The notes under the pieces are model-generated. The model did no database searches. It was not told where the DNA came from and was given only the letters and a program-made list of their open reading frames with translations. Of a stretch of DNA of 64,000 bases, positions 38,669 through 49,068 are shown piece by piece. The stretch is taken from assembly GCA_030849075.1 (NCBI GenBank), contig JASAOO010003536.1, forward strand, positions 38,236 through 102,235. Direction: 5' to 3'. The stretch's first letter is position 1. Every line of letters begins with the position of its first letter. This stretch comes from Zelonia costaricensis. Its lineage: Eukaryota; Euglenozoa; Kinetoplastea; Trypanosomatida; Trypanosomatidae. A program made the position numbers and the translations under genes.

Positions 38669-39375
38669 GGCGGCGGCCTGGCGAAAGGACGGGCAAAGGG
38701 GGGGGGTTGCAGTAGCAAGAAGATGAGGTGGGGTTTGCGTGTTGCTTTCATGCCCCTTTCCGCGGGATTTGTTTTTGCCCTTGCGGTGGCGCGCAGGCGG
38801 GGGGTTTGGGGTGGCGGCGGCGGGGCCCCCCCCCTCCCTGGTGGGGGGGAGGGGTTTTGGGGCTGGGCCATAGGGGGACGCCCAAAGCGGCCCCCGGGGC
38901 CCCCTCGGCGGGCCAGCAGCGGCTAGGCGCGGGCGGAGGGGGTGGGTGGGGGNGGGGGGGGGGGGGGGGGGGGGGCCGGGGGAGGTGGGGAGGGGTGTTG
39001 GATTGGGCGGTGTTCGTGCATTCTTTGCGTTCGGGGCGTGCTGTTTCCATCCGTTGGTCCGGGCCGTGGCGCTTTTGGCTTCGGCGGCTTTATTTTCCTT
39101 TGGTTTTGGGAGAGGGCTTCCCGGCCGGTGCCGTGGCTGCTGGTCGAAAAGGGGGGCATTGGGGAACGCAAAGCCCGGGGGGGGGGGGGGACCACTGGTG
39201 CCTCGAGCGTTCTTCGGCGGTCGCGGGCGGGACCAGGTACAAAAAACGGACAGAGCTACAGGCACGCGCGCGGTGAGGGGGAGGAATGGTAGCTGAGGTG
39301 GCGAGGGAACACACGGACACTTGATACAAAGAGATGATGGCCGGTAGGCGCGGGGGGGGGGGGGAGTCGGGCGAG
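38669..39375. other. G-rich spacer with an N base, doubtful assembly
   Basis: About 700 bases between the PTP and WD40/PIP genes. Multiple G-runs and C-runs (38830-38840, 38942-38985 with N at 38953, 39178-39190, 39350-39363) and near-absence of A or T in places are unlike other spacers. Open frames through it are artefacts of poly-G. True length and sequence are uncertain. Confidence 0.7.
38677..38712 (-). promoter_or_regulatory. Predicted trans-splice acceptor of the WD40/PIP gene
   Basis: On the minus strand a C-run and T/C tract run into TTTCGCCAG, ten bases before ATG 38668. It fixes the start so that the PIP box lies at the extreme N-terminus. Confidence 0.5.
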
Positions 39376-40911
39376 TTACGTCGGCATGCCGGCCCAAGAC
39401 GCGGATGCGCTGGCGCCGCCGCCGGTGTACATCAGGGAGGGCGAGAAGCGCTTGATGCGGTTGGCCTGCTGCTGCCGCGTCAGCTCCTCCTGCAGCAGCG
39501 ATGTCGAGCGGAAGACCGGCGGCGTGCTCACCGACGCGTGGCCGAGGCTCGACCGTGAGGCGCCTGCTGGGCGCAACGTCGGGTCCCACTCACGCGCCGT
39601 CGCGTTCGAGGGCGACCGGGCCGAGAACGTGGCGCACCGCAGCGCCGGCTGCGAGGCCTCCATCGAGTGGGCCTGGTCGACGGCGTGGCTGAGGCTTGGG
39701 CTGCGCGCGAGGCTTCCCTGCGAGCTGATGTGGACGAGGTAGTTCTCCATCAGGGCCGCGTCGTCGTCTGCGTTGCGGTTTGCCGCGACCGGGATCGGGC
39801 TGGAGTGCAGCTCGGTCGGGTACGTGCTGGAGGGCGCGCGGAACGGGGTAAAGACGGACGGCATGTGCATGCCGCGCGACCCGAGCGGGATGGGCATGAT
39901 CACTGGCGACGCGATCTGCGTCGGCGCCGGGGCAGAGGACCGGGTCACCGGCTCGGCCGCCAAACGTGGTCGGCTGTCGAGTAGGTTGACGCCCGTCTTC
40001 TCGGACAGGATCATGCGCTCCATCTCGCGCTGAATGGCGTAGTAGAGGAAGAGGTACTGATCCTTGCGCTGCACCATGCCACTGCGGCACGCCTTCAGGT
40101 AGCGCACAATGCGGGGAACGCTGATGTCGGACTGCCCGAGCTGAAACTGCGCGAGGGCGATGTGCAGGCCAATGAAGACGCCAGTGCGCCCGACGCCTCC
40201 CGAGCAGTGCACGACGATTGGCGACTGCGTGCTGCGCGGCGAGCGGGCAATGACCTGAATCATCTCCATGAGCGTGGCGCTGCTCTGCGGCACCCCCTGG
40301 TCCGGCCACGCAGTGTACTGCATGTGGTACACCACCTTTTCCTCGCCGCGCACGCTGCGGAGCACGAGGCGGCGGTGGATGGAGTCTGGCCGCATGTTCT
40401 CGGCGACGAGCGTGACGGAGAGCACGCCCATGTCGTACGTCTCCCCGCGCGGTGGCCAGTACGTCTCGCTCTTCACCTTGCCGTTCTCCTTGGCCGCGCA
40501 GAGCATGACAACGAAGGCGGTGTCGTTCTCGTAGACCATGCGCCAGAAGTCGAGCACTGTGTTCTTCATCGGCGCCTGCGTTGCGATGTACACAAACGGC
40601 ACCTTGAACTTCTCGCGGGCGTCGATGTAGTTGGCGTTGATGTAGGTGCCGTCGCCGTGCGCGCTGCTCTCACTCAAGCGCACAATTGTGCCCTCGTTCG
40701 GCTTCACGTCGGCGAAGCGGTTCTTCGCCATGCTCGAGCCGAGCAACGCGCTGTAGAACTCGTCCAAGTTGCTGCGCACATCCTCGTCGACGCGGCGCAG
40801 CTTGGCAAGCTCACGGTCGAAGCCGTCCTCAATGGCGGGGTACACTCGCTCGCCGAGGCGGCGCAAGTGCGTGTCGAACCGCTGCTTCTCCTTGAGCTGC
40901 TCCTCGCTCAT
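39376..40911 (-). CDS. Classical protein tyrosine phosphatase, kinetoplastid PTP1-like, with disordered tail
   Basis: A 511-residue protein. Residues about 20-300 are a complete classical PTP domain: KNRFADV (63-69), YINANYID (90-97), WPD loop (202-204), signature HCSGGVGRTG (Cys236, Arg242) and the Q-loop region QRKDQY (281-286). The fold is close in size to TbPTP1, which in Trypanosoma brucei holds stumpy forms in arrest; the Leishmania homologue has been linked to amastigote growth. Residues about 305-511 form a Pro/Ser/Arg-rich tail without a domain, which roughly doubles the protein compared with TbPTP1 and may carry localisation or phosphorylation sites. All key catalytic residues are present, so it should be active. 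The spacer upstream is exceptionally long, which may matter for stage regulation. Confidence 0.9.
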   Translation of the reverse strand: MSEEQLKEKQRFDTHLRRLGERVYPAIEDGFDRELAKLRRVDEDVRSNLDEFYSALLGSSMAKNRFADVKPNEGTIVRLSESSAHGDGTYINANYIDAREKFKVPFVYIATQAPMKNTVLDFWRMVYENDTAFVVMLCAAKENGKVKSETYWPPRGETYDMGVLSVTLVAENMRPDSIHRRLVLRSVRGEEKVVYHMQYTAWPDQGVPQSSATLMEMIQVIARSPRSTQSPIVVHCSGGVGRTGVFIGLHIALAQFQLGQSDISVPRIVRYLKACRSGMVQRKDQYLFLYYAIQREMERMILSEKTGVNLLDSRPRLAAEPVTRSSAPAPTQIASPVIMPIPLGSRGMHMPSVFTPFRAPSSTYPTELHSSPIPVAANRNADDDAALMENYLVHISSQGSLARSPSLSHAVDQAHSMEASQPALRCATFSARSPSNATAREWDPTLRPAGASRSSLGHASVSTPPVFRSTSLLQEELTRQQQANRIKRFSPSLMYTGGGASASASWAGMPT

Positions 40912-41277
40912 GGCTCACTCGGAGAGCTCGCAACGCGGTGGAGATGCGACAGCGCGCACGCCTCTCGAGAAACCAGGCACTCCGGAGTGCCTGAAAGGGG
41001 AGAAAAAAAAAAACAGTCTAGAAAGTGGGAGAAAGGGGGAGGGGGTCAGGGAGCAGAAGAATGGAGGAGGGGTAGGGGCGGGAAAAGAGAGGGTGAAGGT
41101 GAGATGGTGAGCGCACTGACCTGACGACGCGTGTGAAGAAGACCCCCCCAGAAAAAAAATCAGGATCGGGACACCAAAAAGAGCGAAAAAAGAAGCACAC
41201 ACGCACACGCAGGGGAAAGAGTGCGCGGTTAAAGAGTGAAGCACAAAGGTGCGGCACAACGCGCGCTTTTTGTTTTG

Positions 41278-41300
41278 CAAACACACACACACACACACAG
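41278..41300. repeat. (CA)n microsatellite
   Basis: CA run in the 4.3 kb spacer, followed closely by further CA-rich sequence. Confidence 0.85.
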
Positions 41301-43859
41301 ACACACGCTAGCACACTAACAGGAGAAGGAAAAAAAAAAGAGACAGGGGAGAGAAGAAGTGTGGCGGAGTTGTATACAGGGCACACGTGAGTCCCGAAGG
41401 CGGAGGAGAGAAAAGGGAAAAAACTGCACCCAGTCCGGGGTGAGACAAACAGAAAAAGAAGCGCGGTGCGGAGGAAGGTGACGCGTGCGACGGTGGATGT
41501 GGCGCAGTAAAACAAAGAAAGGGGAGAGAGCAGTCGGCGATGAGGCAAGTGGCCAAAAGGAAAAAGAAAGGAGACGTAGACCACGAGTCAGTACGCACCG
41601 ATCGTGCAGAAAAACAGTGCAGCTTCGGCTGGACTCGTTGGTTGTTGGCGGTAGTGGTGGGGCAGGCGGGCCGCCACGACTAATAGCACGAGACTGAGCT
41701 GGCGACACTGAAAGGGAAGAAACACAGGCCGAGCGTTCAGTGCGCAGAAAAAAAAAAAGCAGTCAACTCGCAAGTAGGGAAGGGGGGGGGAGCGAGGAAG
41801 GGAAAGGCTGACCCTCCGACAGGAGGAAAGGAGTGCGAGACACACAAACTCACGTACGCAGGTCGGCCCCGACGTGTTCAACTACACGAGAGGACACAGA
41901 GAGAAAGAGGGAGACTCGCAATGTGCACGCGACAAGGGAAAAGGGCACAAGACGGACAAATGCAGGGTGGGGGTGGGCGGTGAGGCAAGGGGTGTGTGGA
42001 AAGGGGAGGTTGCGACGGGTGCACACTTCCACAAACACCGCAGACTAGAGAGCTAACCGGGCTGAACCGACGTTGACACGCGCAAAGAGCGAGGAGAGCG
42101 GGATGTAATGGGAAGGGAGTTCGGTGGCGGCGGAGAGAAGAAAAACGAAGGGGTGCACGCAAAGACACACACACACACCGCGAAAAGAGCAGGTTTGTAG
42201 TCAGAACACGACAAGCAAAGTGTGTACGTACATAAATGTTCGCGCTCTGGCACCGGAAAAGAGACCAATCGGCAAACGCGCAACGTGTGCTGTGCACTTA
42301 CACGCTTCGCTGCAACGTCAGGTACACACCGCCTCCCTTTTCTGCCACGCGTAGCAAAGCCTCACCAAGGAGGGCACCGCGAGACACGGAGAGGACGAGG
42401 GCGACCAAAAGAACGTGCGCTTATGTAAAGGCGACCAAAGAGAACAACGCGCTTCTCTTTCTTTTTTTTTTTAAGGCGACACGCGTTGGTTTGCGACGTG
42501 GCGAGGCAATTCACTGGGGCGTTCCTGATTCAGCACCTCGAACAGATCAATCAACGCGTGATTAGCAGCCGACCGGTAACAGCAGAGAAAAAAGAGAGAA
42601 AAAAAAAACAACGACGACGACGACACAAGATGAAGAAGAAAAAAAAGGAGAAAAAGAACCACTCAGCAATGAAAACAACGACGACAGCTCACAACGGTGC
42701 TCAAACGCGCCTGCGCAGCCGGGTGGAACCTCGCTTGACTTCCCTTCGCCTCAGATGTGCATGCGCCCGCACGAGAAAAATCAGATCGATTCTAGCAAAG
42801 GAAAAAAAAGTGAAGATGCAAGCAGGAGCGCGAAGAGGCAGCACGAGCTAAGCCGCAGCTCTGCGGCACGTGGTGCACACGGTCTCGAGGCAGGGTGAGG
42901 GCGACGGGGACAGGGCGTGGTATCCTCAGCGTGCGACGTCTTCGAAAAGAAAAAGAAACAACACAGGACACAGGAGGGGTCGGTGGCTGCTCTGAGGGGC
43001 CCGATGAAGGAGCACTCGCAGACTTGTCAGTCAAGGACTGCCGTTGTGGAGGCAGACAGAGAGAGCGTGTGAAACTGAGGGAGAGCCGACTCTTCACCAA
43101 CCGCTGATCAGGTGGCAAAAGAAAACGAACTTTGAGGGTGTGTGTACGCGTCAAGATGCGTGGCGCTTAGTCAGCAGCGGCGTAGACGTGGGCTCGTCTG
43201 GCGGATGCGCGAAGTGGAGACGGAGGGGCAGAGGATGGTGTGTGACAGCTCACTATAATTGGTGACCACGAAGAGGGTTTACAAGACCCGCGCGGGTGGC
43301 GGAGGAGAAGGGAGGTAAGAGGGGCGGATGTGAGGAGAAGTCGGGCCATTTCATTGTTATCGTGTCTCGAGTCTGCGCTCGGTGGAACGCACAGCAACTG
43401 CGGTGGTGTCGCCGAGAACCAACACGCCACCTCGGGGGCGACGTCACGCGGACCGCCGAAATGAGCGCATGCGTGCGCGTGACGCCGCCGCTGTACGTCT
43501 TTGTCCCCTCAAACGCGTGGGATGCCGCGAACTCTGACCGAGCAATGCGATCAATATGGAGAAAGAGAGAGAGAGCAAGCGAGGGGGCGCGTGAGGGGGT
43601 TGCAGATGCGGCGGGAGAGCGCACCGGTAGTACATGTCCCAGCCCTTCCCTGCACACATGACCAGCTCCGCCATGACCACGTTGAGGGCAAAAAACGAAG
43701 CGGACCGTGTGTAAAGGTTTGCCTACGAAGGGGCACTCCGAGAAGAAGAAGAGCCGGCGGCGCTCGCTCTACCGCACCAGGACGCGCGCGCCTCCCTTTT
43801 TCTATGCCGCCCAGTGCCTGCAGCGCTATCCTGAGCCTTCAACAAGGCTCTTCTCACAT

Positions 43860-43869
43860 CACACACATC

Positions 43870-43901
<32 letters not shown>

Positions 43902-43909
43902 CACACACC
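43860..43909. repeat. (CA)n microsatellite, long and slightly interrupted
   Basis: The longest CA tract in the window, about 50 bases with TCC, GAC and CGC interruptions. It lies in the 4.3 kb spacer. Confidence 0.85.
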
Positions 43910-45199
43910 TGCAAGGTAAGCCAAGCGAGGCAGAAAAGCAACACAAGAAAGAAAACACGCAGACGAGAAAGGAAGGGAGGGAGGGAGGGGGTGGTGGTGG
44001 TGGCGAGGGGAGGCGCCGTTCGCGAGAGGTCTACTCCACAAAGCGTCGAAGCCGCGACGAGCTGGCGCGCTACGCTGAGAAAACGAAAGGGCCAAGTGAG
44101 AGTGGGACTGTATGGAAGACTGCGAAGTCTGGGTCAAGGCCGGGGGACAAAAAACAGGGAGGCGCGCTGCACGGGGTGGCTCGGCGCGGAACGTCATAGA
44201 CGCCAGCGGCGCCTCAAAAAAAAAAAAGAAGAAACAGATGGCGTGTCGACTTCCGCCGCCACGGCGGCCATGTGCGTCGACTGGAGGCGCTGTCGCCTCT
44301 CCCCGGCACCCCCGCTTTCGATCGGAGGGGCCGGGACCGCACGGCGAGGTGGCCAGGAGGCGAAAGAAATGAACGAAAACAGTGTTCTGGAGGGAGGACA
44401 CAAAAGAGGCAACGGCGGGACGGGCGAGCGGAGATGAGGGCAAAACCAAGGACAGAGCTGCGACGCGTTCAACCTCACTTTGAATTACTTGAAGAGGGAG
44501 AATCAAACAACAACAAAGCGAGCGAGAAAGGCGCAAGTGCAAACCGACGCAGACATCATGTAGAGGCGAGAGGGAAGATACACGGAAACAGAAAACGAGC
44601 AGCACGAAAAGGATGCGCGTGGTGGGGATGGACGTGGTGTGTGAGAGAGTGGTGGAGTGCGGCGTGCGGGGCGTGCAGGTGCTGCGGTGAAAGAAAAAAA
44701 AAGAAACAGTGGGAAGGGGTTGAAGTCAGTGAGGCTGGTGTCTGCGTGACGGGAGACACCGAAAAAGACGCGAAGACGCGGAGAAGAGCTGGCAAGAAAG
44801 TCAACCACGGAGAGAAACAAGGAAGGCGAAGGGATCGTTGGTGACAGAGGGAGAGAGCTTTTGTGTGACAGGGGGGGGGGGCTGCATTGAAGGGCAAAGG
44901 GGTGGGGGTGGGGGAAGTCAGCCGCCGATTTCGACATTGGGGCTGAAACAACCAGAACAAGGGCGGAAAGGAGAGACAAAAAAGAAGCTGAGAACGGTGG
45001 GTCTGGCGAGTCAAGCGAAGGGTGTGTGATCTGTGGTGAAGGGCAGTTGAGGTGGAGAAGGAGGAGAGAGAGAGGAAGAGGAGGAGAGGTGGCGCAGAGG
45101 ACGCGGCTGCGCAGCGCGCACTCTCAGCTCTGCGGCGTCTCTGTCTTCTACCCCCCTCCCCTCCTGCCCACTGCGCCGCCTCTGGCGGCAGGGCGTCTA

Positions 45200-46801
45200 C
45201 TACTTCTTGTCAGCCGACTTGGGTTGCTCGGCCGCCGTGGCGGCTGGCTGCTCGGCGGCGTTGGCCTTCGTCGCCGCCTCCTCAGGCGCGTGCCCCAGCG
45301 CGGTCAGCGGCGACGCCTCGCCGGGCTTGCGTGGCAGGGAGCCCGTCGCGGCGCCCTCCTCCGCCATCGCGGACGTGAAGACGTTCTTGGGGCTGGCGGC
45401 GTGCAGCATCTGGTGCGCCTTCTTGCGGCTCATCTCCTTCGACACCTCCTCCACAGCCAGCGCCGAGTACATGCGGTCCTCGCTGAGGTCGCCGATGTAG
45501 GTAATGTCGCGGCCAAAGATCTGGCTGCCGGCCCAGTTCACAATGACGTACAGCTTGCTGCGGATGGAGCCGAGAATGGTGAGGTAGGCGCTCTTCCACA
45601 CCCACAGCGCCGCGTACCCGCTCACGTCGAACTTGAACTTCTCGCCAAGCGACACGATAGCCGAGCGGTTACCAATGGAGGCCATGCTACCGAGGCTGCG
45701 GTACACAAACGGCTTGCTCATTTTCTTGAACTTGAGCACGTTGTTCATCTCCTTGCCAATGTAGCGCCCCTGTCGCGACGCCACGGCGGCGAGCGTGGGC
45801 AGCGGCCGCTCGATGCTCGAGGCACAGTCACCCGCCGCGAACACGTTCGGGAGCGGCTTGCCGTCGCGCTGCACGCGCAGGTACTCGTCGATCGCGACGC
45901 GGCCGCGCTTCGTCTTGTCACACTTGAGCGCCTTTGTGATCGGGCCCGGGCCGACGCCGGTGCTCCACACGACGAGCCCGGTTGGCAGCACCTCGCCCGA
46001 CTTGGTGAACACCTCCTGGTCCGTGACACCAACGACCGCAGTCTTGCGCACCTCGACCCCGAGCTGCTTCAGCCGGCGCTGACCGTACTGCCGCAGCGCA
46101 GTGTCAAAGGAGCCAAGCACCTCGCCCGCCTCGAGCACCGTCACCTTGCAGAAGGGCAGCAGCGACGTGTTGATCTTCTTGATGTCGTCGTGGAAGAAGT
46201 CGGCGAGGTTGGCGGCGAACTCGATGCCGGTCGGACCGCCGCCGACAACAACCGTGTGCAGCAGCCGCTTCGCCTCCGCCTCCGTGGTGGTGGGCAGGTC
46301 GGCGGCCATGATGTTCTGCACGAGGCGCTTGCGAATGCCACGCGCCTCGTTGACCTCGCGCAGGAAGAACGCCTTGTCCTCGACGCCGGGGATGTTGAAG
46401 GTGTTCGGGCGGGCTCCGTGCGCCATGATGAGGTAGTCGTACTGCACGCTGAACGTGTTGACCGGCACGTTCTCCGAGCCGCCGACGACGCCGACACCGA
46501 CGCACTCGACGAGCTGCTTGTCGAAGTCGACGTCGTAGATGACACTACGGAAGAAGCGGTGCGGCAGCTTGGCGAGAGCTGGCTGAATTTTCGTGATGGG
46601 CTCGCACACAGAGCGGAACTCCAGCGTGCCGGTCGTCGTCTGCGGGAGCAGCGGGGTGAAGACCATGTGGTTGCGGGTTGAGATGACCTGGATGTTGCAC
46701 AGATTTGGATCGAGATGGTGGGCGGCGTAGCATCCGGCCCACCCCGTGCCCAGGATCACCACGTTCGGCTTCGCCAGCCGCAGGAAGCTGTGACGCAGCA
46801 T
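45200..46801 (-). CDS. NDH2: Alternative type II NADH dehydrogenase (NDH2)
   Basis: A 533-residue single-subunit flavoenzyme that passes electrons from NADH to ubiquinone without pumping protons, normally bound to the mitochondrial inner membrane. The FAD site VVILGTGWAGCY starts at residue 14, and the second dinucleotide site VVVGGGPTGIEFAANLADF binds NADH. VFAAGDCA marks the conserved third FAD contact. Residues 1-12 (MLRHSFLRLAKP) act as a short mitochondrial presequence. A C-terminal tail of about 60 residues, rich in Ala, Pro, Glu and Lys, is extra. The open frame reaches 47035, but the ATG at 46801 directly precedes the presequence and the upstream part has no ATG and translates the splice region. 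Trypanosomatid NDH2 is rotenone-insensitive. It shares the quinone pool with COQ5, also encoded in this window. Confidence 0.95.
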   Translation of the reverse strand: MLRHSFLRLAKPNVVILGTGWAGCYAAHHLDPNLCNIQVISTRNHMVFTPLLPQTTTGTLEFRSVCEPITKIQPALAKLPHRFFRSVIYDVDFDKQLVECVGVGVVGGSENVPVNTFSVQYDYLIMAHGARPNTFNIPGVEDKAFFLREVNEARGIRKRLVQNIMAADLPTTTEAEAKRLLHTVVVGGGPTGIEFAANLADFFHDDIKKINTSLLPFCKVTVLEAGEVLGSFDTALRQYGQRRLKQLGVEVRKTAVVGVTDQEVFTKSGEVLPTGLVVWSTGVGPGPITKALKCDKTKRGRVAIDEYLRVQRDGKPLPNVFAAGDCASSIERPLPTLAAVASRQGRYIGKEMNNVLKFKKMSKPFVYRSLGSMASIGNRSAIVSLGEKFKFDVSGYAALWVWKSAYLTILGSIRSKLYVIVNWAGSQIFGRDITYIGDLSEDRMYSALAVEEVSKEMSRKKAHQMLHAASPKNVFTSAMAEEGAATGSLPRKPGEASPLTALGHAPEEAATKANAAEQPAATAAEQPKSADKK

Positions 46802-46883
46802 TTTTTGTTTTTCGGGTTTCAGCAACGTGCACGCACGGCGCGAAGAGAAAAAAAAAAGCGCGAGAGCTTTTCTCTTCGCCTCA

Positions 46884-46975
46884 GCTGTGCAACGTGGAAG
46901 ACAGCGTGCGAGCGGACAGTCCGGCACCGACAAGGCAAACCGAGAGAGAGAGGGAGGAAGAGAAACCTGCCCTTG
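46884..46975 (-). promoter_or_regulatory. Predicted trans-splice region of NDH2
   Basis: On the minus strand a strong C/T tract (about 46938-46972) is followed by TTGCACAG near 46885. The later T-run near 46850 has no AG between it and the ATG, so the upstream tract is the better candidate. Confidence 0.4.
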
Positions 46976-47503
46976 CCGTTTCGTTGTTCTCACTTCACAC
47001 AAGCAACAACAAAATACGGGCACGCCTACACACAAAAAGGCGAGTGAAGTAGGAAAAGAAAGGTCTCGTCGGCAGAGGCAAACAACTAGGCAGCAGGACC
47101 AGCACCGGAGGCAACCAGAACAGTGTCAACCGCAGAAGCGGAGGCTGGGCGCGAGGAAGAAGGGAGGAAAGGCCGGGTTGGGGGTAAGTCCTGTGAAAAT
47201 CGATGCGGTGGTCGCGACAGAGGAAAAGAAGAGAAGCGTTCAGAGCCGCGGTGGCACCCGTGTGTCGCGGTGACCGGTGTCTGCGCTGCTCCTCGTTCCG
47301 TTTGCTCTTCACCTTTCACCAGCGGTGCTTCTTGGTGTATAGGCTGGGAAGCACAGACCACTGGAAGTGCGGTAGCGGCTTCGTCCGTGCGGAAAAAAAG
47401 GAAGATCCGCTTGGGACAGGCGAAAGAGAAAAAAAGGATCGGCGCGGTAGCGTGGGCAAAAGTGCGGCACAAGAGCTTGATAAATATGAGGAGACCTTGG
47501 CCA

Positions 47504-47528
47504 CCACACACACACACACACACACACG
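47504..47528. repeat. (CA)n microsatellite
   Basis: CA run in the PRPP synthetase-NDH2 spacer. Confidence 0.85.
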
Positions 47529-49068
47529 ACAAGAGGGGGTGCAGGAAGAAGGGATACGAGAGGAAGTAGTGGTGGGGTGGGTTGGGGGAGGGGTCAGAGG
47601 GTGGGAGGAGGGGTACACAATTTCGAGCTCGACCGTCTCAATGTCGTGAAGGGAATAGGGCGACAAGGGAAGGAGTGGGCGGGACAGTGCTACGCGACGA
47701 TTGAGGGGGGAGAGGGAGAGGGAGCTAAGGTGTGAGTGAGATGAGTTAACCCGTGAAGAAGCTTTAGAAAACAAAATCTGGCGAAAGGGCAGAGTGTGCT
47801 TGTGTGCGGCTGCAAGTGCGCGGGGTGACACCTTGGAGAGCGCCGGCAATGGCACCACCGCGAACGGATCTGCTGTATTTGACAAATGCGCCTTGAAATT
47901 GCCACTTATGAGGTGAGCGAAGGCGGCGTGGGGAAAGGCGGGTGTACGCGACGCTTCTCCGGTATTTTCACCCAGTGTTCCTTTTTATGTTTGCTTTCTT
48001 CCTAATTTTGCCGTGTGAAGCAAACAGCTTTTTTTTTCGTTTCCTGAGCGCGCCAGTGTGAGGGGAGCTGAAGCAGGGTTTGAGGGTTGGTTTGGGGGTG
48101 TGGGGGGGCTGGTGGTGAGTACTTCGAGAAAGTGTGGTGTGCGCCAACCGTGGAAGCAAAAAGGTGCCGTGACACGAAGGGTTGAAGAGGATGGGGGGGG
48201 GGGAGGGTATGAAGGTGGAGGTTAGAGCAGAAAAGCAAGGCCTGCACTTCCCGCTGCGGAGGCGAAGAGGGCTGCGCCACACACGGCACACAGGGGGAGC
48301 AGCCAGGAGACAGAAGAGAGCAGGAAACCTCTTCTGCTCTCTGTACGCTGCTGCGGTGATCGTGTCGCGCGTGGACGGCCTCCATCACGTGGAGTACGCT
48401 TGACGGATGACACTTCGCTTTCCCCTCCGTGCAGGTAGGGTCATCAGATCCATGTGTGTTTTTTCCCCATCCGCGTTACGAGGCTGCTGGACTTCGATTT
48501 GGTATCTTTGTTGTCGCGTGAGGGAACGGCTGGCGATCATTAACCTAGCGACGGCGAGGAATGCGAAGGGGGCGGGGCGGGGAGCGGGTCGGGGGCAGAA
48601 CTGAGGAGGGGCAAAGCAAAGGAAAAAAAGAGCTCGGCACCCTGGTATGAGGACAAGGCAGCAAAACAGAAAAGATGAAGACCCCCGCCCCCCCGGCTCG
48701 CCCGCAGGAACACATAGCATGGGGAGAGCAGGCGAGGGGAGAGAGCGAGAGGAGGAGGAACGCCGCGCTGGCGCTTGCCTCCGTGGGTGCTTGCGCTCAG
48801 CTTCAGAAGGTCCTTTCATCGCTCATTCACACGAGCGCCACAGGACGTGCATGGGCGAAGGAGGAAAAAAGAGAACAGGCCACGCGAATGGTTTCGTCGA
48901 CGCGGGGCAGGGTCTTTGACGTCCAGCATCCACTCACGAAGCAGTTCTTCGCCGTTCACCTCACTCCCCTCCACACAGTGCGCGGAGCTCTTTTTCCGCT
49001 CGCGCGCCGCCGCCACCACGGCCCCAACTTTGTGTTCTCTCCGTCAAGAGCCGCTGCGGAGAGGCTGT

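Larger units (their letters stand above)
40912..45199. other. Unusually long 4.3 kb spacer between NDH2 and PTP genes
   Basis: No gene found in this, the largest spacer of the window. Much of the plus strand is purine-rich (pyrimidine-rich in the transcript), with CA runs at 41278-41300, 42162-42178 and 43860-43909, and A-runs near 41000, 41330, 41748, 42600 and 44216. Minus-strand frames up to 248 codons (43859-44605) are translations of simple repeats. Candidate contents are the NDH2 3' UTR, the PTP 5' UTR, a non-coding transcript or a decayed gene; none can be picked by eye. Confidence 0.6.
46802..49068. other. 2.3 kb spacer between PRPP synthetase and NDH2
   Basis: No gene recognised. 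It holds the NDH2 acceptor, a CA run at 47504-47528, G-rich plus-strand blocks at 47560-47620 and 48080-48115, and a G-run near 48190-48205. Frames such as 48385-48819 on the minus strand are low-complexity. Confidence 0.55.

Noticed and set aside
37016..39589. An 857-codon open frame for the WD40/PIP protein
   Set aside because: The part above 38668 runs through poly-G and an N and translates mainly to Pro-rich sequence. The ATG at 38668 follows a clear splice tract and places the PIP box first.
43859..44605. A 248-codon minus-strand frame in the long spacer
   Set aside because: It is made of Ser/Pro/Phe/Cys-Val translations of pyrimidine and CA repeats, with no domain and no suitable composition.
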